This document shows positions 1-8,085 of a stretch of DNA of 26,063 nt, piece by piece. Every line of letters starts with the position of its first letter. The stretch's first letter is position 1. The translations under genes were made by a program, and so were the position numbers. The notes beneath the pieces were generated by a model. It made no database searches. It was not told the DNA's origin and saw only the letters and a list, made by a program, of their open reading frames with translations. The DNA comes from JANXXV01 sp038230275 (GTDB taxonomy: Bacteria > Acidobacteriota > Terriglobia > Bryobacterales > Bryobacteraceae), in contig JBBRNO010000093.1 of NCBI GenBank assembly GCA_038230275.1, forward strand, positions 1 to 26,063. The letters run 5' to 3'.

Positions 1-495
1 CAACTCACCCACGCGTAACAACGGATTCGACACCGTTTCCATCAATACGCAGCCGGGCTTGTTCTGCTCGATGGCCTTGCGCACGGCTTCGGTATCGCAA
101 ATGTCCACGAACGTGGTTTCCACGCCGAACGGCTCCATCATTTTTACAAGCATGTTGGTGGAAGCGCCGTATAGCGCATTGGCGGCGACAATCGACTTGC
201 GGCGATCGAGCAGCGCGGTATGCAGCGCAATGTGTAGTCCCGCCATACCGCTGGAACACGCCAGCGCCCCGGCGCCGTTCTCTAGCGACGCACAGAGTTC
301 TTCCAGCGCGGCGTTGGTGGGATTGCTGTAACGCGCGTAGGCGAAGCCCTGGCTGGGGTCTGCAAACACGGCGTCCAGCGTTTCCATTTCGTCATAGAAA
401 AAGCTCGTCGCCAGAAATATCGGGGTCGTACTGGGAGTACAGGGGTCCCCCTTTTTTCGGTCGCCTACATGAACCGCTTTCGTTTCGATCTTCAT
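1..495 (-). CDS. Trans-sulfuration family PLP-dependent enzyme (cystathionine gamma-synthase / O-acetylhomoserine sulfhydrylase type), 3' end missing
   Basis: Reading from the ATG at 495 down to the window edge gives 165 uninterrupted codons with the Cys/Met-metabolism PLP fold. Visible parts are the N-terminal TKAVHVGD segment, TPIFLATSF, the YARYSNPTNAALEE substrate/PLP-phosphate region, the SSGMAGLHIAL cofactor loop and NALYGAST. The Schiff-base lysine and the C-terminal domain lie outside the window, so the exact reaction (gamma-synthase, gamma-lyase or sulfhydrylase) cannot be told. Enzymes of this family make or break C-S bonds of cysteine, homocysteine and methionine in the cytoplasm. 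The start codon overlaps the cysS stop as ATGA, so the two are probably co-transcribed and translationally coupled. The family call is firm; the subfamily is open. Confidence 0.88.
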   Translation of the reverse strand, partial: MKIETKAVHVGDRKKGDPCTPSTTPIFLATSFFYDEMETLDAVFADPSQGFAYARYSNPTNAALEELCASLENGAGALACSSGMAGLHIALHTALLDRRKSIVAANALYGASTNMLVKMMEPFGVETTFVDICDTEAVRKAIEQNKPGCVLMETVSNPLLRVGEL

Positions 496-1892
496 TTCCG
501 CTTCCAACGCATTCCTTCTTTGGTGTCTTCCAGGATCACACCGCTTTCCAATAGCGAGGCGCGAATCTCGTCAGACCGCTTGAAATCTTTCGTCTTTTTT
601 GCCTGCACCCGTTCGGCGATCAGCGCATCTATCTGCGCTTCCGTGATTCCTTCTTCGCGCACCGTGGGTTTCAGAACATCCATGATGGAATCGAAGCGCG
701 CGAATAGCGCCAGTGCCGCCGCGCGGTTGCCTTCGTGAAACTCGCCCGCATCCATGTTGGAGTTGGTATCGCGCACGTATTCGAAAATTGCCGCCAGCGC
801 TTCAGCGGTGTTCAAATCGTCGTCCAGGCTTTCTTCAAATTGCCGCAACGCCAGCGCCGTGCGTTCCGTGATTGCAGCGTTCTCGCCTGCGGGGAATTTG
901 TCCGTTTCCAAGCGCAGTTTGTAGTTTCGAAGCCTATCTATCGATGTCGCGGCCGCCTTCAACCCGTCGAAGGTGAAATTCAGCTTCTTGCGATACGGCA
1001 CGGAGACCAACAGATAGCGAATGACTTCCGGTTGATAACCACGTTCAAACAAATCGCGCAGCGTATAAAAATTGCCGAGCGATTTCGACATCTTCTGCCC
1101 TTCCACAATCAGGTGTTCGGCGTGCAACCAGAATCGTGAAAACTGCTTTCCGCTGAGTGCCTCCGATTGCGCAATCTCATTTTCATGATGGGGAAAGGTC
1201 AGGTCGATTCCGCCGGCGTGGATATCCAGCGTGTCGCCCAGATACTTCATCGCCATCACGGAACATTCAATGTGCCATCCGGGCCGGCCTGCGCCCATGG
1301 AAGCGTCCCAGCTTGGTTCGGAATCCCGCTTCGCCTTCCACAACACGAAATCCCGGGCGTCCGCCTTATCGTATTCATCGACGTCCACTCGCGCGCCGGC
1401 GCGAATGCCGCTCACATCCAGATGCGAGAGCTTTCCATAGTTGGCGAACTTCGAAATTTTGTAATAGACCGAGCCGTCGCTTTGATATGTGTAGCCCTTC
1501 TCTTCCAGCTTTTCAATGGCGGCCACCATCTCCGGAATGTGCTCAGTGGCGCGCACCAGCCGCTCCGGCCGCTCCAGCCGTAGCGCATCGGTATCTTCCA
1601 GGAAGGCTTCCTCGTAAGGGTGGGTGTATTCGTGCAGCGTCTTCCCCTGCTGCATGGCGCTACGGATGATTTTGTCTTCCACATCGGTGATGTTCATCAC
1701 GTGATTCAACGTGTAGCCACGGGCGCGCAGCCAGCGGCGAAGAATATCCTGGAACGTGAATGTACGGAGATTGCCGATGTGCACGTAGTTGTAGACCGTC
1801 GGTCCGCAGGTGTACATTCGGACAGTCTTGCCGTCCATCGAGGTGAATTCCTGAACCTGTTGCGTCAGGGTGTTATATAAGCGCAAGGGCAT
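492..1892 (-). CDS. cysS: Cysteine--tRNA ligase
   Basis: This is the class I synthetase that activates cysteine with ATP and charges tRNA-Cys. At 466 aa it has the usual bacterial length. It begins with the family pattern YNTLTQQVQEF, followed by MYTCGPTVYNYVHIGN with Cys29 (zinc ligand) and the HIGH-type signature HIGN at 38-41. Further on come GRPGWHIECS and DLTFPHHENEIAQSE, which carry the other zinc ligands, and the KMSKS loop. The end (RSDEIRASLLESGVILED) is the typical anticodon-side helix. The ATG at 1892 has GGAGA about 13 bases upstream, rather far but the only candidate near the conserved N-terminus. Its TGA overlaps the start of the downstream PLP enzyme by four bases. The gene is divergent from the Hsp70-like gene across only 46 bases. 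Confidence 0.97.
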   Translation of the reverse strand: MPLRLYNTLTQQVQEFTSMDGKTVRMYTCGPTVYNYVHIGNLRTFTFQDILRRWLRARGYTLNHVMNITDVEDKIIRSAMQQGKTLHEYTHPYEEAFLEDTDALRLERPERLVRATEHIPEMVAAIEKLEEKGYTYQSDGSVYYKISKFANYGKLSHLDVSGIRAGARVDVDEYDKADARDFVLWKAKRDSEPSWDASMGAGRPGWHIECSVMAMKYLGDTLDIHAGGIDLTFPHHENEIAQSEALSGKQFSRFWLHAEHLIVEGQKMSKSLGNFYTLRDLFERGYQPEVIRYLLVSVPYRKKLNFTFDGLKAAATSIDRLRNYKLRLETDKFPAGENAAITERTALALRQFEESLDDDLNTAEALAAIFEYVRDTNSNMDAGEFHEGNRAAALALFARFDSIMDVLKPTVREEGITEAQIDALIAERVQAKKTKDFKRSDEIRASLLESGVILEDTKEGMRWKRK

Positions 1893-1938
1893 ACTGTGAG
1901 TGAATTCTCCATCTTAACAGGCGGTATCCTAACGAGAG
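1893..1938. promoter_or_regulatory. Divergent intergenic region, cysS / Hsp70-like gene
   Basis: Forty-six bases separate the two divergent starts and must hold both promoters unless transcription starts further inside the genes. On the plus strand TATCCT at 1924-1929 resembles a -10 box and lies only nine bases before the ATG at 1939. No clear -35 box or spaced Shine-Dalgarno accompanies it. Promoter calls here are inference. Confidence 0.35.
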
Positions 1939-3477
1939 ATGAGACTTGGCATCGATCTCGGCACAACCCGGATCGTGGTGGCCGCGGTGGATCGCGGCAA
2001 TTACCCGGTTGTGACTTTCGAGGACCGTGACGGAACCAGTTGGGAATGGTTTCCGCCGTTGGTTGCGGTGCGCGGTGAAGAGCGGCTATACGGTTGGGAT
2101 GCATGGCGCGTGCAAGCCGAGCAGGGGTATACCGTTGTTCGTTCCATCAAGCGCGTGCTGGAAGATGCCGGCCCCGGCACTCTAGTTTCGCTGGGTGACG
2201 TGAGCCTGCCCGTTCACCAAATTCTGGTAGAGATGATGCTGGCGCTGAAATCGGCTCTGCTGGAAAGATTCAGCCTGCAGGTCAAACCGGGTGATCCGCT
2301 GGAAGTGATGTTGGGTGTGCCTGCGAATGCGAACAGCAATCAACGATTCCTTACCGTGGACCCGGTTCAGCGAGCCGGATTTTCCGTACTTGGATTGCTG
2401 AATGAACCTTCCGCGGCAAGCATTGAATATGGGCATCGCAAGCGCAGCGCGGAAACCGATGAGCGCGTGCTGATCTACGATTTGGGTGGTGGCACGTTTG
2501 ATGTTTCGTTGGTAAATATTGAGGGCAGGGAACATTCGGTCATCGCCTCGGAAGGCATTTCCATGCTGGGCGGTGACGATTTCGATACCTTGCTTGCCGA
2601 CCTCACCATCGATACCGTCGATCTATCGCAGGCCGAAATGTTCCGTTTGTACGAAGAGTGCCGCACAAAGAAGGAGGCCCTGCATCCGAACACCAAACGG
2701 ATCACCATAGATCTGGGCGCGGTGCGCGATGGCTTGCGGGATGTCTCTATTCCGGTGGAATTGTTTTACAACAGTTGCCGGCCGCTGATTCAGCAGACCA
2801 TCGATGCGACGGAGAAGTTGCTGGATATCCAAGGCGTTCGTATCGACGCGGTGTACATCACGGGCGGCGGAAGTGAACTGCCTCTGGTATCCAGAATGTT
2901 GAAGGAGGTCTTCGGCCGCCGCGTTCATCGCTCCGCGTATACCCGGTCCGGCACGGCCATTGGTCTGGCGATTCAGGCGGACGCGCAGGCCGGTTACAAA
3001 CTCCGTGAGCGCTTTACACGCCACTTCGGCGTCTGGCGGGAAGGCGATGGCGGACGCGAAGTGATCTTCGATTCTCTGTTTGCGAAAGGCACTCTGCTAC
3101 CCGCACCGGGCGAACCGCCGCTGGAATTACGGCGGGCCTATAGTCCTGTCCATAATGTCGGGCACTTTCGCTATTTGGAATGCAGCCATTGCGGAGAGGG
3201 CGGGCAGCCGGTTGGCGATATTGCGCTGTGGGACGAGATTCTATTTCCGTTCGATCCAACGCTTCAACTGATGGACGATCTGACTGCTGTTGCCGTGAAT
3301 CAAACAGCGGCGATGGATCGGCAACCAATCGAAGAGATCTATTCGTGCGACGCGAACGGCGCCGTCGCCGTCACCATACAGAACACCGCTACCGGCTATC
3401 AGCGGTCCTATTCCTTGGGCCGTTGGGCGCAGAGTGAAGACGAAGTGATCCCCGGCAAGAAACGGAAGAAACGGTAG
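1939..3477 (+). CDS. Hsp70-like ATPase without lid domain
   Basis: A 512-aa member of the Hsp70/actin ATPase superfamily. Nucleotide-binding signatures are present: phosphate-1 GIDLGTT (4-10), the SIKRVLED segment with the conserved Lys71, NEPSAASIEYG (155-165), phosphate-2 YDLGGGTFDVS (180-190), GGDDFD (211-216) and the adenosine motif ITGGGSELP (307-315). The subdomain after GGDDFD is shorter than in DnaK. After about residue 350 comes a roughly 160-residue tail with FAKGTLLPAPGE, which resembles the start of an Hsp70 beta-sandwich substrate domain, and SPVHNVGHFRYLECSHC. There is no helical lid and no EEVD-like end; the tail finishes in basic KKRKKR. It is probably an ATP-driven chaperone-like protein of a non-DnaK subfamily; client unknown. 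It leads a plus-strand run, with the antiporter starting six bases after its stop. Confidence 0.85.
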   Translation: MRLGIDLGTTRIVVAAVDRGNYPVVTFEDRDGTSWEWFPPLVAVRGEERLYGWDAWRVQAEQGYTVVRSIKRVLEDAGPGTLVSLGDVSLPVHQILVEMMLALKSALLERFSLQVKPGDPLEVMLGVPANANSNQRFLTVDPVQRAGFSVLGLLNEPSAASIEYGHRKRSAETDERVLIYDLGGGTFDVSLVNIEGREHSVIASEGISMLGGDDFDTLLADLTIDTVDLSQAEMFRLYEECRTKKEALHPNTKRITIDLGAVRDGLRDVSIPVELFYNSCRPLIQQTIDATEKLLDIQGVRIDAVYITGGGSELPLVSRMLKEVFGRRVHRSAYTRSGTAIGLAIQADAQAGYKLRERFTRHFGVWREGDGGREVIFDSLFAKGTLLPAPGEPPLELRRAYSPVHNVGHFRYLECSHCGEGGQPVGDIALWDEILFPFDPTLQLMDDLTAVAVNQTAAMDRQPIEEIYSCDANGAVAVTIQNTATGYQRSYSLGRWAQSEDEVIPGKKRKKR

Positions 3478-3483
3478 ACTATT

Positions 3484-4563
3484 TTGAAACCATCCCTAGA
3501 CTGGCTCTTGATCTTTGTTCCGATTTCTGTCGGATTGCATTTCTACTTTCCAGATAAGGCGACGTACACATTTGTTGCTGCCTGCCTGGCCATCATTCCG
3601 CTGGCGGGCTGGCTGGGTACGGCCACTGAACATCTTGCCGAAAAAACAGGCGAGGGCATCGGCGGCCTGCTGAACGCGACGTTCGGCAACGCGGCCGAAC
3701 TGATAATTGCGCTGATGGCCCTGCACAAGGGCCTTTATGGCGTGGTGAAAGCTTCGCTCACCGGGTCCATCATCGGGAACTTGCTGCTGGTGATGGGCGG
3801 AGCGCTGCTGGCAGGCGGGTTGCGTTTCAAATCGCAGCGATTCAACGAGTCGGGGGCGCGTTCGCAATCGTCCATGCTATTGCTGGCGGCCATTTCGCTG
3901 ATCGTACCAGCGGCCTTTCACTATTTGGCAGGCTCGGCCGCGGGGCCATCGGAGGACGGCCTCAGCCTTGAGATCTCTGTGGTTCTGATCGTCACCTACG
4001 GGTTGAGTTTAGTGTTCTCACTGGGAACCCACAAGCACTATTTCGGCGGATTGGACGCACCCGCCATGGAAAAGAATAGCGAAGGTTGGACGCTGCGGAA
4101 ATCGATTGGCGTACTTGCGGGCGCAACCGCGCTGATTGCCTGGTTGAGTGAAATTCTGGTGGGCTCGGTGGAACAGGCCGCACACACGTTTGGGATGACC
4201 AGCGTATTTGTCGGCGTCATTGTGGTAGCAATCGTCGGCAACGCCGCCGAGCACAGTACGGCCATCCTGATGGCGATGAAGAATCGAATGGACCTCAGCC
4301 TGGGTGTCTCCATCGGCAGCAGCATTCAAATCGCGCTCTTTGTTGCGCCGGTGTTAGTGTTCGCCAGTTACTTCATCGGTCCACGTCCGATGAACCTGGT
4401 TTTCAGCCCAGCGGAAGTGATGGCGATTGTTGTCACCGTGATCATTACGGGCCAGGTAACGGGCGACGGTGAATCCAACTGGCTGGAAGGCGTACAATTG
4501 CTGGCGGTATATATCATTCTTGGAATTGTCTTTTATTTTTTGCCGGAGGCCCCTCAACATTGA
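3484..4563 (+). CDS. Ca2+/H+ antiporter (CaCA superfamily, CAX type)
   Basis: A 359-aa polytopic inner-membrane protein with about eleven hydrophobic segments. Both CaCA repeats are visible: c-1 as LLNATFGNAAELIIAL (about 62-77) and c-2 as IVGNAAEHSTAILMA, followed by SLGVSIGSSIQIALF. The GNA-AE acidic residues are those that bind the cation in this family. It should export Ca2+ (or another divalent cation) in exchange for protons. The start is a TTG at 3484, six bases after the Hsp70-like stop, with no good Shine-Dalgarno, so it may rely on reinitiation. Its TGA overlaps the TTG of the next gene (TTGA). Family call is secure; ion specificity is inferred from the family. Confidence 0.93.
   Translation: MKPSLDWLLIFVPISVGLHFYFPDKATYTFVAACLAIIPLAGWLGTATEHLAEKTGEGIGGLLNATFGNAAELIIALMALHKGLYGVVKASLTGSIIGNLLLVMGGALLAGGLRFKSQRFNESGARSQSSMLLLAAISLIVPAAFHYLAGSAAGPSEDGLSLEISVVLIVTYGLSLVFSLGTHKHYFGGLDAPAMEKNSEGWTLRKSIGVLAGATALIAWLSEILVGSVEQAAHTFGMTSVFVGVIVVAIVGNAAEHSTAILMAMKNRMDLSLGVSIGSSIQIALFVAPVLVFASYFIGPRPMNLVFSPAEVMAIVVTVIITGQVTGDGESNWLEGVQLLAVYIILGIVFYFLPEAPQH
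4545..4549 (+). promoter_or_regulatory. Ribosome binding site deciding the cyclase TTG start
   Basis: GGAGG lies ten bases before the TTG at 4560, inside the last codons of the antiporter gene. It supports that unusual start over the in-frame ATG at 4629. Confidence 0.7.
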
Positions 4564-5366
4564 GCGAGCTACTAGGAATTCTGAATAACAGCCGCGTGTA
4601 CGACCTGGCGCAGACCTATTTCGTGGGCATGCCGCACTTCCCCACGCACCCGCCGTTCCTGTTCGGACTGACGAAGAAGCACGGAGACTATGTGGGGCCC
4701 GGCGGCATGAGCTCGGCCGCGGACTCCATTTCCTTGGGCGGGCATCTGGGCACGCACATGGACGCGTTGAATCACTTTTCCTGCTGCGGGAAACTCTTCG
4801 GCGGCGCCGAAGTGGATCTGATTCAATCCTACGCAAGCGGAGTGAATCACAAGTCAATCGACACCGTTGCGCCCATTGTGCGGCGCGGCGTATTGCTGGA
4901 TATCGCGGCGCAGCAAAAGGTGGACGCGTTGCCGAAGGATTTCGAAATAACGCCGGAGCATCTGGAAACGGCGCAGCGCGATCAGGGCGTTACCGTGCAG
5001 CAAGGCAACGTAGTGCTGCTGCGCACGGGTTGGGCGCGCTACTACGAAGATGCCGCGCGCTACATCTCGGAAACTCACTGCCCGGGGATCGGAATCGAAG
5101 GGGCGCGCTGGCTCAGTTCGCGCGGTGTGTTTGCGGCCGGGTCGGATACGGTGGCTCTGGAGCTGATACCGAATCCCGCTATGCCGGTTCACGTTCACCT
5201 GCTGGTGGAATCCGGCATTCACATTATTGAAGTGCTCAATTTGGAAGAGATCGCGCTCGATGGGGTTTATACTTTTGTATTCATGGCCGCGCCGCTCAAG
5301 ATCCGCGGCGGCACGGGCGCACCCATTCGCCCACTGGCGATTGCGGAAAATCAGGAGAAAAAATGA
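4560..5366 (+). CDS. Cyclase family protein (kynurenine-formamidase-like metal hydrolase)
   Basis: A 268-aa protein of the putative-cyclase fold (PF04199 type), cytoplasmic with no signal peptide. The metal-binding signature HxGTHxDxxxH is seen as HLGTHMDALNH (62-72). VLLRTGW, CPGIGIEGARWL, AGSDTVALE and PVHVHLLVESGIHIIE, all typical of this fold, follow. Characterised relatives open amide or lactone rings, for example N-formylkynurenine or cyclic amides, with a bound divalent metal. The substrate cannot be read from the sequence. The TTG start is supported by GGAGG ten bases upstream and overlaps the antiporter stop. The TGA overlaps the ATG of the SDR gene (ATGA), so hydrolase and dehydrogenase are likely made together and may act on the same metabolite. 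Confidence 0.9.
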   Translation: MSELLGILNNSRVYDLAQTYFVGMPHFPTHPPFLFGLTKKHGDYVGPGGMSSAADSISLGGHLGTHMDALNHFSCCGKLFGGAEVDLIQSYASGVNHKSIDTVAPIVRRGVLLDIAAQQKVDALPKDFEITPEHLETAQRDQGVTVQQGNVVLLRTGWARYYEDAARYISETHCPGIGIEGARWLSSRGVFAAGSDTVALELIPNPAMPVHVHLLVESGIHIIEVLNLEEIALDGVYTFVFMAAPLKIRGGTGAPIRPLAIAENQEKK

Positions 5367-6127
5367 CGGCAGAGTTAGCAGGCAAGACAGCGTTGGTTAC
5401 CGGCGCTTCCAGAGGCATCGGCGCAGCCACTGCGATTACGCTGGCCAAGAATGGAGTGAGCCGAGTGGTGTTGCACTACAACGGCTTCAAACAAGGTGCT
5501 GAGGAGACGCAGGCGGCGGTGCAGGCCGCCGGAGCGAAAGCGGAGATTATTGGCGGCGACCTGTCCACACCTGCGGGAATTCACGAATTCATCGGCGCAT
5601 TGAAGTCCGCGGCGCCGAAGGTGGATATTCTGATCAACAACGCCGGGCATTTGGTGAAACGGGAAAAGCTGGTGGAGATGTCATTCGATACTTACGATCG
5701 CGTGATGGATCTGAATGTAAAAAGCCTTTGGTTCATCTCGCAGGCGGTGGTGCCGCACATGATTGAACAGAAGAGCGGCATCATCATCCACCTGAGTTCT
5801 ATCGCTGCCAGAAATGGCGGCGGTCCTGGCGCCACGATGTACGCCGCGGCGAAGGCTGCGGTTGCCTGCATCACGAAGGGCATGGCTAAGGAACTGGCGC
5901 CGCAGGGAATTCGTGTAAACGCGGTGAGCCCGGGGACTGTGGATAATTACTTCCACGAAAAATATTCGAATCGCCAGATGTTGGACGGTATGCTTGCCGC
6001 AACGCCCGCCGGACGCCTGGGCACCAACGAAGAGATTGCGGATACCATTCTGTTTCTCTGCTCGGACGCCAGCCGTTACATCTACGGACAGACCATCGAG
6101 ATCAACGGTGGCATGTACATGGTTTAA
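5363..6127 (+). CDS. Short-chain dehydrogenase/reductase (classical SDR)
   Basis: A 254-aa NAD(P)-dependent oxidoreductase of the classical SDR family. It shows the cofactor glycine motif TGASRGIG (13-20), NNAG (92-95), the catalytic Ser in HLSSIAA (145/146) and the YxxxK pair Tyr160/Lys164 in MYAAAKAA. LAPQGIRVNAVSPGTV and the terminal QTIEINGGMYMV are also typical. Substrate specificity is not predictable; FabG-like and sugar/polyol dehydrogenase groups share these motifs. A clear Shine-Dalgarno (AGGAG at 5351-5355) precedes the ATG, which overlaps the cyclase stop by four bases. This coupling suggests a shared pathway with the cyclase-type hydrolase. Confidence 0.94.
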   Translation: MTAELAGKTALVTGASRGIGAATAITLAKNGVSRVVLHYNGFKQGAEETQAAVQAAGAKAEIIGGDLSTPAGIHEFIGALKSAAPKVDILINNAGHLVKREKLVEMSFDTYDRVMDLNVKSLWFISQAVVPHMIEQKSGIIIHLSSIAARNGGGPGATMYAAAKAAVACITKGMAKELAPQGIRVNAVSPGTVDNYFHEKYSNRQMLDGMLAATPAGRLGTNEEIADTILFLCSDASRYIYGQTIEINGGMYMV

Positions 6128-6179
6128 CCGGTCCGCGAAAACGTTTGCTGCGCTCTCTGTTGTGGCCGCTGTGTTTTTC

Positions 6180-6183
6180 GGAG
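6180..6183 (+). promoter_or_regulatory. Ribosome binding site for the CPBP protease
   Basis: GGAG with eight bases to the ATG at 6192. It favours this start over GTG codons further upstream in the same frame (for example 6108, inside the SDR gene). Confidence 0.6.
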
Positions 6184-6191
6184 CGGTCGCG

Positions 6192-7082
6192 ATGGGGTAC
6201 GTTCGCCGGTATTCCATCCCGATCGCGGCGGCGATTGGTATCTACACGTGTTTTCTCAGTCTGTTTCTACTGCTGCTGGTCCCGGGCTTCTTTAAGATTC
6301 GCGGGGCCAGGACCATTGGGGTGCTCTTCTATCCCTATCTGATTTACGCGGCTACGAACAACGACTTCAAGTGGATGGCGTTTGGAAAGCTGCTGTTGCT
6401 GGCGGTGGTGCCGATTGCCGTCTTCTTCTTCTTTCCGGTCAATAGGCCTGATGGTTTCCAGTGGCAGGACTGCGTAGCGTGGCTTTGGTTGATGATGCCG
6501 GTGATTCTCCGCTGGCAAACAGGGATCTGGACCAAACCGGTGAATCTGGATTTCATGGCGAGGCTGTACACGCTTGCCCTAGCGGTTTGGTGTTGGCTGG
6601 TGTTGCGGCACACGTCAGGAACCGGCTACCGCTTTTCCATTTCTCTCCTCCACCTGCGGGCGACGATCAAACATTTCCTCCTTTTCGCGTTAATCGCTGT
6701 ACCTCTTGGTTTCGTGTTGCACTTGTCCATTTGGAGCCCGCGCTGGCAAGGCCTCTGGAAATTCTGCGTAGACTACATCACCATCTTCCTCTTCATCGCA
6801 TTGCTTGAAGAATTCTTCTTCCGCAGCATTCTGCAGAACCTGATGGCGCGGACGCTGGAATCGCCGAAACGCGCGCAAGTGTTCGCATCGCTCGCCTTTG
6901 GGTTCAGCCACATTCTGCTGGCGCCGGCGCCAAACTGGCGCTACGTAATAGTTGCATCCATTGCCGGATGGTTTTACGGAAGCGTGTTCGCGGCCAGCGG
7001 TACGTTGCTGGCTCCGGCGATGATGCACGCAATGGTAGACACGGTCTGGCGCACCTGGTTCGGCAGAGCCGGGGCGGCGTGA
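6192..7082 (+). CDS. CPBP family intramembrane metalloprotease
   Basis: An integral membrane protein of 296 aa with about seven hydrophobic segments. The C-terminal half carries the CPBP/Abi signatures in order: EEFFFR (EExxxR), FGFSH (FxxxH) and HAMVDTVW (HxxxD/N). These residues bind the catalytic zinc in Rce1-like glutamic proteases. The family includes prenyl-protein proteases and bacteriocin self-immunity proteins; the role here is unknown. The frame stays open upstream to 5994 inside the SDR gene, but that extension reads as an out-of-frame shadow (proline/arginine-rich). The ATG at 6192 has GGAG at ideal spacing. An upstream start at 6108 or the GTGs near 6162 would add one more hydrophobic stretch and cannot be excluded. 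Confidence 0.85.
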   Translation: MGYVRRYSIPIAAAIGIYTCFLSLFLLLLVPGFFKIRGARTIGVLFYPYLIYAATNNDFKWMAFGKLLLLAVVPIAVFFFFPVNRPDGFQWQDCVAWLWLMMPVILRWQTGIWTKPVNLDFMARLYTLALAVWCWLVLRHTSGTGYRFSISLLHLRATIKHFLLFALIAVPLGFVLHLSIWSPRWQGLWKFCVDYITIFLFIALLEEFFFRSILQNLMARTLESPKRAQVFASLAFGFSHILLAPAPNWRYVIVASIAGWFYGSVFAASGTLLAPAMMHAMVDTVWRTWFGRAGAA

Positions 7083-7097
7083 TATTGTGATCGTCTT

Positions 7098-7102
7098 GGA
7101 GG
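7098..7102 (+). promoter_or_regulatory. Ribosome binding site for the mutarotase-like gene
   Basis: GGAGG ends five bases before the ATG at 7108. It supports this start, which begins a clean signal peptide, over the in-frame GTG at 7087. Confidence 0.65.
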
Positions 7103-7107
7103 ATTTC

Positions 7108-8085
7108 ATGTTCAAGCGATCTCTATTCGGACTTTGCCTCGGTGCCCTGCTTGCCGCCGGAGCGGAATTTCCCAAAGCGGAAATCTCCAACGGCGTGGTG
7201 ACGGCGAAGTTCTATCTACCCGATTCCGAACATGGCTACTACCAGGGGACCCGGTTTGATTGGTCCGGCGTGATCTACAGCCTGCGCACTCTGGATCACG
7301 AATTTTTCGGCCAGTGGTTCGAACGCTACGATCCGAAGCTGCACGACGCCATCATGGGCCCAGTGGAAGAATTCAAGACCGACAATGCCGGTCTTGGATA
7401 TGCTGAAGCCGCGCCCGGCGGTACTTTCATCCGCATCGGCGTGGGCGTGGTGAAGAAACCAGAGGAACCGAAGTACGAAGGTTTCAAGACGTATGAGATT
7501 GTCGATCCGGGCAAGCGCAAAGTCCGCACCGGGAAGGACTGGATCACCTTCGTGCATGAGCTGAACGACAAGAATGGCTATGCCTATGAATACACGAAAA
7601 CCATCCGCTTGGTGAAGGGCAAGCCAGAGATGGTGATTGAACACGCTCTGAAGAACACCGGTAAGAAAGAGATTCGCACATCGCAATACAACCACAATTT
7701 CTTCGTGATTGACGGAAAGCCCACGGGCCCCGAGTCTATTCTGAAATTCCCGTTTGACCTCCGGGAATCCAAACCCGTACAGGATGGCTTGACCGAAGTG
7801 CGAACCCGTGAAATTGGGTACGTTAAGCAGCTGGTCCCTGGCGATCGCGCCTACAAAGAATTCGAAGGCTTCGGCAAGACGCCCTCCGATTACGATTTCC
7901 GCATGGAAAACCGCAGCGCCGGCGCCGGGGTACACATCACTGGCGATCAGCCTCTTTCGAAGATGGTTTTCTGGTCCATCCACACCGTTTTTTCGCTTGA
8001 GCCCTACATCGAATTCTCAGTCGAGCCCGGCAAGACCCATAAGTGGACCTACAACTATCAGTTCTATACGTTGGCTAAGCCGTAG
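7108..8085 (+). CDS. Secreted protein, probably galactose-mutarotase-like beta-sandwich
   Basis: A 325-aa protein with an N-terminal signal peptide (MFKRSLFGLCLGALLAAGA, cleavage near residue 19-20). The mature part is rich in beta strands and aromatic residues: FYLPDSEHGYYQGTRFDWSG, the TYEIVDPGKRKVR strand, MVIEHALKNTGKKEI and TSQYNHNFFVID. This layout resembles aldose-1-epimerase/galactose-mutarotase-like folds that bind carbohydrate, and similar secreted proteins are common in acidobacteria. I do not recognise a defined catalytic set, so enzymatic function is unproven. It sits 25 bases after the CPBP protease stop as the last gene of the plus-strand run. Its end overlaps the NIF3-like gene on the other strand tail to tail by 11 bases. 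Confidence 0.72.
   Translation: MFKRSLFGLCLGALLAAGAEFPKAEISNGVVTAKFYLPDSEHGYYQGTRFDWSGVIYSLRTLDHEFFGQWFERYDPKLHDAIMGPVEEFKTDNAGLGYAEAAPGGTFIRIGVGVVKKPEEPKYEGFKTYEIVDPGKRKVRTGKDWITFVHELNDKNGYAYEYTKTIRLVKGKPEMVIEHALKNTGKKEIRTSQYNHNFFVIDGKPTGPESILKFPFDLRESKPVQDGLTEVRTREIGYVKQLVPGDRAYKEFEGFGKTPSDYDFRMENRSAGAGVHITGDQPLSKMVFWSIHTVFSLEPYIEFSVEPGKTHKWTYNYQFYTLAKP

Noticed and set aside
5994..6191. Upstream extension of the CPBP protease frame
   Set aside because: It overlaps the SDR gene out of frame and has shadow-like composition; the ATG at 6192 has a well-spaced GGAG.
6192..7082. CPBP (Abi) protease considered as a phage-defence gene
   Set aside because: The Abi name covers mainly housekeeping or bacteriocin-immunity proteases, and no defence or phage genes are nearby.
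7216..7983. 255-codon open frame on the minus strand
   Set aside because: It lies antisense to the secreted mutarotase-like gene, which has a Shine-Dalgarno, signal peptide and strand-patterned protein.
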